Below are positions 57,425 through 64,000 of a DNA stretch of 64,000 bases, piece after piece (the first letter of the stretch is position 1; each line of letters starts with the position of its first letter). The translations under genes and the position numbers were made by a program. Origin of the DNA: Cephalotus follicularis (lineage: Eukaryota; Streptophyta; Magnoliopsida; Oxalidales; Cephalotaceae); NCBI GenBank assembly GCA_001972305.1, contig BDDD01000987.1, positions 38,696 through 102,695 of the forward strand, read 5' to 3'. The notes under the pieces are model-generated. The model saw only the letters and a program-made list of their open reading frames with translations. It was not told where the DNA came from and searched no databases.

Positions 57425-59083
57425 AGTGTGTCCTCCGAGAGTGGTGAGAAAGAGACTGTTGACCAATCTGAAATGGAAGTCACTAAAGCATCCACGTCTA
57501 ATGAAAGTGAACAAAAGGGGAAGGAAAAAGACATTACCTTTGCCACCTAAAACACCTTTCCCTGAGTGTTTGCAATCTCCGTCTTTAGTTCCTCTATTTA
57601 GTAAAAAGTTAGCAAGAATGGACGAGATGATGGAACTGTTCAAACAAGTCCAAACCAACCTTTCTCTCTTAGATGCAATACGACAAGTGCCAGCATACGC
57701 CAAATTCTTGAAAGACTTATGCACCACGAAGCGTAAGCTGAAAACGTACATTCCAAAAATGGTCCATCTCACAGAGCAGCTGAGCGCAGTGCTTTCTAAC
57801 AAGTTGCCACCTAAACTAAAAGATCCTGGAACTCCTCTGATATCTTGCAAAATTGGAAATTTACAAATAGAGAGAGCACTTTTGGATTTAGGGGCTAGCG
57901 TTAACATCCTCCCTAGCTCAGTTTATGACCATTTCAGATTTGGACTGATAGATCTTTGAAAAATCTGAAGGGATTCATTGAGGACGTGCTAGAGAAAGTA
58001 GACGATCTTTATTTTCCTGTGGATTTCCATGTGCTCGATACAGAAACACCTGCGATTGGGAAACCACATTCGATTATCTTAGGTCATCCTTTCTTAGCAA
58101 CAACAAATGCATGCAAAAATTGTCGATCTGGACCTATGGACATATCCTTTGGTAATAAGAAATTGAGAATAAACATCTTCAATGCACCCCTAGGACATCA
58201 AGGTGAGGAGGCTTGTTTTGCCATAGATAGTATAGATAGGACATATCCTCGGAGTTTCGTTGACGATGATTGTGAGGTAGATTCAGACACTGTTGAGATT
58301 AATGCCCTGTTGGATTCTCCTTTGATACACTCGACTTCTGATAGGATTGACGCACAGTGGTTGGAAAATGAAGCTGAGTTAGCATGGCTAGAAAATAAGC
58401 TTAATGAGCCAACATCAGATAGCGAATGGGATCATCTATCCCATAATACTCACAAAATTGCCACGCCTGACCAAACGTCCTTTGACATAGAGTTTGATAG
58501 CAACTTCATTGAATGCTTAAAGGAAATTGAGGATGAGGAAGCAATTCAACAGAAATTTTTGAAGTGGCTAGATAATGGGGTTATTGAATCCATGTCGGAT
58601 AGGGAACGCGAATTTGATGAAATCATCAGTGAGTGTATGAGGGAATTTGAGGAGATTGAAAAAGGAGATTTATTTGAGGTGTTAGGTCCACGACCATTAG
58701 AATCAGTCGGTCCATTGCCCACAGCTTGGCATAAGCCATCCATAGAAAAGTCTCCGAAATTTGAATTAAAAGAATTTCCTTGTCATTCATTCATGGATCA
58801 TTGTTCTACCTTATTTGAAATTGTGAATTTTCTTTGGGATTGGGAGACTAGTAATTTGGTAGATAGCATTCTTGATTGTTTATACTGGTGGAATTCTTGT
58901 TGTGATGGTTCTTATATTGTAAAAGTTGTTTTCTCACATTGTGTTGATGCACTTAAATGTTATGGTTCTATTGATGGATTTTATTGGTGGAAATATTTTT
59001 GGGATGTCATTTATATTGTTCAAACTGTGCTTTCACCTGGTATTTTTGAGTTTGCTTGGACAGGTTTTGAAGACACATTCTAA
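57363..59083 (+). pseudogene. Athila-like protease plus acidic and aromatic tail, copy 2
   Basis: The protease begins with SLLDAIRQVPAYAKFLKDLC and ALLDLGASVNILPSS (active site DLGAS). Near 57945 about 15 residues are lost with a frame change before DRSLKNLKGFIEDVL, FPVDFHVLDTE and IILGHPFLATT. Then come the acidic block (NEPTSDSEWDHLSHNTHK) and a linker, PSIEKSPKFELKEFP, that in full Athila elements stands just before RT. Instead of RT there is CLYWWNSC...GSIDGFYWWKYFWD...LSPGIFEF, then a stop. In the continuing frame VNGTRLKSY follows, like the integrase C-terminal end of Athila. The tail is shared with 3435-3767. Confidence 0.82.
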
Positions 59084-60077
59084 GTCAATGGGACGCGTTT
59101 GAAATCATATGTGGATGGAATTACTGTCGGACAGATCATTGAGTCTGTTGACTTGATTGATTCTGTCTACACTCCTCTTTGATATCTGCACCAGCTGCGT
59201 CTACCCAAAGACGTTAAAGCAAAGCGCTTAGTGGGAGGCAACCCACTGTTTTTTGTTTTATTTATGTATCTCGTTTCTTTTACGTTTTTGTTTTTGTTTT
59301 TGGAGGTAATTTAAGTGCGGATTGATAATCTTCAAAATTTCCGCTACACTGATAGATTATTTCGAGCTCCACATAATATCCGGTAAATCCTACCCCATTG
59401 TTCTCTTATTTATTTGCATTGTTTGATTATTTTTGTTCATTTATTGTTATTTTTTTATATTTGTGTTTCATTGCATTCAAGACATTGCACGAATTTAAGT
59501 TGGTAAAAAAAATAATTCTGAAGCTACTTAGTACTTTGGGGTGTCTGGTGTTTGCTCCATCCATGACATTTTAGATGGAAAAGAGTGAAGAATGAATAAA
59601 AAAAAGCAAAAGAGAGAACGTGTGTGTAAGTGCTAAAGTTCTTTGTCTGACACTGAACTAGGATTTTATGTTGCTAAGAATGCATACATTGATTGGTATA
59701 TATGGTGAAACAATAAAAAAATGTTTGCTAAAGATTCCTTAATTGAGATATGTTTTGATTCCAGAACGTGGAACGAGATAATAAAATTCAAGTATGGGGG
59801 TGTTCTATGAATTTTTGAGTAGAGATACATTTAACCTATTGCCAAATTTTTGATGAACTAAATTTTGTGTGTTTATTCACTTGGAAAACACTCACGAGAC
59901 AAAACTCGTCCACTAGGGACACCTAGGGGTTTAAAGGCTTGTTGCATCCACTAAATGCAATCGTGATTCCTACGAAAGTGAGTTAGGTTTTTGTTTGTAT
60001 TTGCTGTTTATGTTTTTGTTTTTATGTTCTTGTTCTTAGTTTTCCATTTTGTTTACTTGAGGACAAGCAAAGTGCAA
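59084..60077 (+). other. Non-coding 3' region of Athila-like copy 2
   Basis: No protein is seen after the VNGTRLK remnant. The hairpin at 59230-59247 and T-rich sequence follow. 59384-59930 recurs at 63163-63930 in copy 3, where an extra block of about 220 bp (about 63254-63478) is present. Confidence 0.75.
59230..59247 (+). other. Conserved hairpin AGTGGG-AGGCAA-CCCACT
   Basis: A 6-bp perfect stem and 6-base loop follow AAAGCGCTT. A (G)TTGGGAGGCAACCCAA-type hairpin is a recurrent feature downstream of pol in plant Athila-type elements as I know them. Its role is not established. Confidence 0.65.
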
Positions 60078-60090
60078 GTATGGGGGTATT
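60078..60090 (+). other. Polypurine tract of Athila-like copy 2
   Basis: GTATGGGGGTATT sits directly before the 3' LTR start TGATACGG. The preceding TTGAGGACAAGCAAAG phrase is also usual for this lineage. Confidence 0.7.
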
Positions 60091-60197
60091 TGATACGGAT
60101 AAAAATGTGTGATTTTAATGATTTATTTATTACATTTTTATGCTTGGAATAGACTACTGTGGTGGTGTTTATTTGATTTTTAGGTATTATTTAATTA
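60091..60197 (+). mobile_element. 3' LTR of Athila-like copy 2, first 107 bp only
   Basis: It matches 47803-47911 with few changes, including GCTTGGAATAGACTACTGTGG. It is cut off at 60197 by minus-strand Tekay-like gag sequence. Confidence 0.88.
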
Positions 60198-60404
60198 TTG
60201 CGCTTGAGGAATGTTCACTCCTTCATTCATTGGCGGAACATTTTCAGGTGCTGGCGGAGCATTACTCCCCTCGTCGGCTCCATGCCTTACCCGTCTACCA
60301 CTCCCTAGGTCCATTCAGTTTCCTATGTGGGATGACAAAATCATTAGGAAACAATTCACTTAAATTTTCGAGAAACTTATCCCAACTTAGCATATACGGA
60401 ATAT
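60198..60404 (-). pseudogene. gag: Tekay-like gag N-terminal fragment (minus strand)
   Basis: It lies between a PBS and a truncation point. A possible frame has Arg/Gly/Asp-rich then Pro/Asn-rich sequence (SNAPPAPENVPPMNEGV), similar in composition to the gag start at 8707-8916, which has VPQEGNVGGDP and VNEGRDP. It ends before any conserved gag core. Assignment depends mainly on position. Confidence 0.55.
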
Positions 60405-60416
60405 GATCTGATACCA
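60405..60416 (-). other. Primer binding site
   Basis: The minus strand reads TGGTATCAGATC directly after the LTR end (GTGATATCA, 60417), a tRNA-Met type primer site with one late change. Confidence 0.8.
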
Positions 60417-63162
60417 TGATATCACACCCCGTTATTCATTTCCATTACCATTAAGACAAGCATATATGGTGGTATCATAATTAAACATAATGCTCCAGTA
60501 TTTCATTGAACAGTTCATAATAATATGCGGAAGCATTCGATAAGCTGGAATATAAAATACAAGCCATCCGCACGCATCACATACTACGTGCGGGAATAAG
60601 TCAAATAATTATCCTTACATAAGAAAATACAACAAAACGAGGTATGATCCGTTCATACAAAACAGTACAACATCATGAAAATAACAACCTTAAAACAAAA
60701 GATAGAAGCTCTCCAAGCTTCCGCAGCAATCTTCAAACGTCTTCGCTTAATCAGAAATTGTAGGGGTTAGTCGTTGTCCTCACTTGGCTAAGTAGGAAGA
60801 TAATGCATGCTAAGGAATATATGAATGTAACATGTATGACAATTTATATTTCAAATATCATTTAAATGTGCCAATAAATAGCAACCATGCCAAGTGGCCA
60901 TAAACAATCCATATGCAAGAATACCGCACAAGGGTACAATCAATTCATCCATAGTTTGGGTGTCACATGCCGCTATCTCCTAGCTCCGAATGTGCACTAC
61001 CTAACTATCTCCTACGCTCCGAGGATGATAGAACAGGTAACATTTACTACCGGCGTTGGCGGGTAGTTTAAAAAATAAGATCTGCCATGCAGATAAGTTT
61101 TGGAGATCTCCTGGCCAACTCCTGGCTCCCAGGATCCCTATCGTAGTCGGTGACCACAGCCATCACTCGACTATCGGCAACAAGCACAAACAATACAAGC
61201 ATTCAATAATAATATTACATATATCAGCAATATGCAATATAAAAGTTGTTTCCTTAGAACGTATAACAATTCATTTATCATACATCTCATAGGGGAGAAA
61301 CGATATCAATACAATAATGGTTCTCGCTCTGGAGAACAAACAGGTGATACCTCTCATAGGAGGAAAAATCAATAATTTCTTTTAATCAATAGGTTTTCAT
61401 TGTAAATGAAAGTTGATATCATAATTTGGGTACATAGCCCATAGTTGGTTTCAATTATTGAGATACAAGTGGTAATGGTGTTAAATGACACCAAAACAGT
61501 ATATACTAATATGACAGCAGCATGTTTAGTAACAACAACAAAAGTAGCAGCAATTCAAGGATTCGCAAGAATAGTAATTCAAAGTCATTCATATGCAACT
61601 CTCTCAAGGAGTGCGTATGTTGTTTAGTTTTGGAATGTAATTGTATATGAGGCCAGGATTTACTGTTCTTGTTATCCATATGGGGGCCAAGTCGAATACA
61701 TTCAAATTTTAGGTCCAACAGAATCTATATTAGCAATTTTACCCAGGACAGTCGGCTGTCTTCAAGAGTAGCCGGCTGCTTGGTTGAGTAGTCGACTGCT
61801 TTGCTTAGCAGTCGACTGGATAGTGTTGAGCAGCCGACTGCCATGAAGAATAGTCGACTGCTTTTGCCCAGAAATGCAGGCAGTAGTAGTTTGTAATTTT
61901 CAATCTCTAATACAAATCCAATCAAACATGCAATAATGCAGAAAAATAACATACATGATATGCAGGATCATATCTTCCAAAACATATCGTTACCCCTACC
62001 TTAAAAGCTTATCCCAAGATCAATTGGAATGATCTTTCTCTTTGTGTTTCCAAGTCTTTTTCACCAACAATCTTTCAATCCAGCAGAATCAATGTATGCA
62101 TGCATGTTTATGGGCACATGCATTAGTACCAGTAGGTTTCAGTAACTTTAGGACAACTATAATTCCAACAGCAGCCTATTATCAATTCCTTAAGTCTTGA
62201 ACTTTCATCTTACAATTTCCTTTTGAACTCTATGTCAAACATCATTCAATTTCGGATTCCTTGATCTTAATGTGTTGACAGAAGGTATATACATACTTAA
62301 GGAAACCAGTAAGCATATATTCTGACATTAACAACAACTATAATCCAATTAGAGGCATAATCTCCATTTTCTTGAACCATATGCTACCTCCTATTTCAAT
62401 TCTAGGAGTTGTTGATTCTTAACCATTAACAGGAGATATTAACATTCCTAGCCACATTAGCATCATAACAACAGAGAGTTCGGATGGACAACTTACCAAG
62501 AGAAACCAAAGCTTCAAAGGCTCCTTCTTTGAGCTCTCTAAATCCTTCCAAAGCAAGCCTTCACCAATTCCAGCAATTCTCCTCAATTCAGTGTTTCCTA
62601 ACACTCACATTCAGCTCCTGGACAACTGATTTAAAGCTCAGGGACCTTGAATTCGCCAAAGTCCTTTAACTCCTCCTTCTCTCATCACATGCACTTCTTT
62701 TCCTCTCTTCATTCTATCTCTTACTCACCTTTTCTCTCATTTGATTCTTGCAGGTTGCAGGACTACAATTTGAAGAGAGGATAGAGGACATGCAAGCATG
62801 CCTTTTTGCATGCCCTGGAAGGTGGTGCCCTCGCTCAACATCTGTCCCCCATGCAATGCCCCATTGGTTCAGTCTAACAGGCCTGCACAGACACCTGTTT
62901 TGTACCGATCCAGTCGACTGGATGCATTGTCCAGTCGACGGTTCACTCACGCCTCAGACAGTCGACTGGTCCCCTGTGACAGTCGGCTGTCGATGGCTGT
63001 TTTAGGGTCTCTTAAGTTTGATACTTCACCAATTGTACATCCATTCCTCCTAAGCAATTGCCAATCACAAAATTATCATAATTGGACAAATAATTCAATT
63101 AAAATGTATATTTATTTTAAACATGGAATCAATATACATTAATTGAATTTGCGGTTATTACA
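60417..63162 (-). mobile_element. Minus-strand Tekay-like 5' LTR (2.75 kb)
   Basis: On the minus strand it starts TGTAATAACCGC at 63162 and ends GGGGTGTGATATCA at 60417, followed by the PBS. It has two clusters of CAGTCGACTG-type palindromes (61746-61862 and 62910-62990). It is homologous to 1-758 over its first part. At 63163 it abuts the Athila-like copy 3 sequence. The blocks resembling CCTAACCCCTACAATTTC (60755-60775, inverted) are shared with other Tekay-like LTRs here. No coding sequence is found. Confidence 0.85.
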
Positions 63163-64000
63163 AAATCCTACCCCATTGTTCTCTTATTTATTTGCATTGT
63201 TTGATTATTTTTGTTCATCTATTGTTATTTTTTATATTTGTGTTTCATTGCATTGAGGACAATGCAACGTTTAAGTATGGGGGGGGGGGGGGGGGGGGGT
63301 GGCCCCAAAAAAAAAATAATGTTTATTTTACCTTTTTGAATTCAGTCTTGGTGGTCTGTAGATTTGATTCGAGTAATTAAATTCGAGTGGTGTTTTACAC
63401 CTAGTTCCTTAAAGCCAACTGGTTTGAGAGTAACTGGTCAAAAGCTCGCTACATGGGTCTTATAGAAAGCTTAAGAGATCAAGACATTGCACGAATTTAA
63501 GTTGGTAAAAAAAATAATTCTGAAGCTACTTAGTACTTTGGGGTGTCTGGTGTTTGCTCCATCCATGACATTTTAGATGGAAAAGAGTGAAGAATGAATA
63601 AAAAAAAGCAAAAGAGAGAACGTGTGTGTAAGTGCTAAAGTTCTTTGTCTGACACTGAACTAGGATTTTATGTTGCTAAGAATGCATACATTGATTGGTA
63701 TATATGGTGAAACAATAAAAAAATGTTTGCTAAAGATTCCTTAATTGAGATATGTTTTGATTCCAGAACGTGGAACGAGATAATAAAATTCAAGTATGGG
63801 GGTGTTCTATGAATTTTTGAGTAGAGATACATTTAACCTATTGTCAAATTTTTGATGAACTGAATGTTGTGTGTTTATTCACTTGGAAAACGCTCACGAG
63901 ACAAAACTCGTCCACTAGGGCAACCTCTCAAATAAATAAGAACAAAAATAGGCTAAGGCACAAAAAAAAATTTGATATGATGCTTTCATGATCTTGGTTG
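63163..64000 (+). mobile_element. Athila-like element, copy 3 (3' non-coding region only)
   Basis: It begins AAATCCTACCCCATTG, the same as 59384 onward, and follows it to about 63930 with very few differences outside one extra block of about 220 bp. From 63931 it diverges (CAACCTCTCAAATAAATAAG instead of CACCTAGGGG). No coding sequence lies in the visible part. Confidence 0.82.
63279..63299. repeat. Run of 21 G
   Basis: An uninterrupted G run follows TTTAAGTAT, the position where this lineage usually has a shorter GGGG(G) tract. It is followed by TGGCCCC and a run of 10 A. Length may be affected by sequencing error. Confidence 0.9.

Larger units (their letters stand above)
47803..60197 (+). 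mobile_element. Athila-like non-autonomous element, copy 2 (with nested gypsy)
   Basis: Order: 5' LTR 47803-49561, tRNA-Asp type PBS, gag N-terminus, nested minus-strand element 49946-56419, gag C-terminus, protease and tail, non-coding 3' region with a hairpin, PPT, and the first 107 bp of the 3' LTR (60091-60197). The 3' LTR is cut off by a minus-strand Tekay-like fragment. Without the nested insertion the element would be about 6 kb plus the rest of the 3' LTR. No RT, RNase H or integrase is present. It interrupts the gypsy LTR at 45043-47802. Confidence 0.85.

Overview
This window looks like transposon-dense intergenic DNA from a flowering plant, probably a eudicot with a large, repeat-rich genome. 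I found no ordinary host gene. Nearly all of it can be assigned to LTR retrotransposons: Ty3/gypsy chromovirus (Tekay-like) elements, an Athila-like gypsy family, and large-LTR Ty1/copia elements. There is also one decayed CACTA DNA transposon and a small foldback MITE. Every pol, gag or transposase reading frame is broken by stops, frameshifts or truncation. Plant origin rests on the families: Tekay chromodomain pol, DLGAS-type Athila protease, tRNA-Asp and tRNA-Met type primer sites, and the DUF4216 and Transposase_24 parts of plant CACTA elements.

Layout, left half. 1-758 is the 5' part of a minus-strand gypsy LTR. 759-3767 is Athila-like copy 1 (gag, protease and an unusual aromatic tail). 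3768-8044 is a plus-strand Tekay-like element cut off on its 5' side (RNase H, integrase, chromodomain, PPT, complete 3' LTR 5531-8044). 8045-15310 is minus-strand Tekay-like material in the order gag / PBS / LTR / PPT / integrase / RT / protease / LTR piece, so one LTR is shared by two internal regions. 15311-21398 is three abutting LTR fragments in alternating orientation. 21399 to about 24380 is the CACTA remnant with the MITE at 23759-23904. About 24380-30200 is a minus-strand copia element (3' LTR, RNase H, RT, part of integrase).

Layout, right half. About 30195-38290 holds two minus-strand gypsy LTRs of one family around a short gag/PBS region. The first LTR is split by a clean 2.8 kb solo LTR (30847-33662) with 5-bp target duplications. 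38291-45042 has two plus-strand copia LTRs, a leader and the start of copia gag. 45043-47802 is a plus-strand gypsy LTR, itself broken by Athila-like copy 2 (47803-60197). Copy 2 carries a 5' LTR, tRNA-Asp PBS, split gag, protease plus tail, PPT and the start of its 3' LTR. Nested inside its gag is a minus-strand gypsy-type element (49946-56419) with only about 1.8 kb of non-coding interior. 60198-63162 is a minus-strand Tekay-like 5' end (gag start, PBS, LTR), and 63163-64000 is the 3' part of Athila-like copy 3.

Most notable: (1) The Athila-like family looks non-autonomous. RT, RNase H and integrase are absent, and a conserved aromatic, tandemly repeated protein segment (GFYWW...WD) sits between the usual pre-RT linker and the usual integrase C-terminus. 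(2) Several unrelated LTR families, gypsy and copia, carry clusters of short palindromic words built on GTCGAC: GCGTCGACGC in one set, CAGTCGACTG in another. A third family instead uses a GGTCTG word. Most sites look decayed by CpG deamination. (3) A perfect 31-bp duplication flanks a 177-bp LTR scrap, which suggests recent double-strand-break repair.
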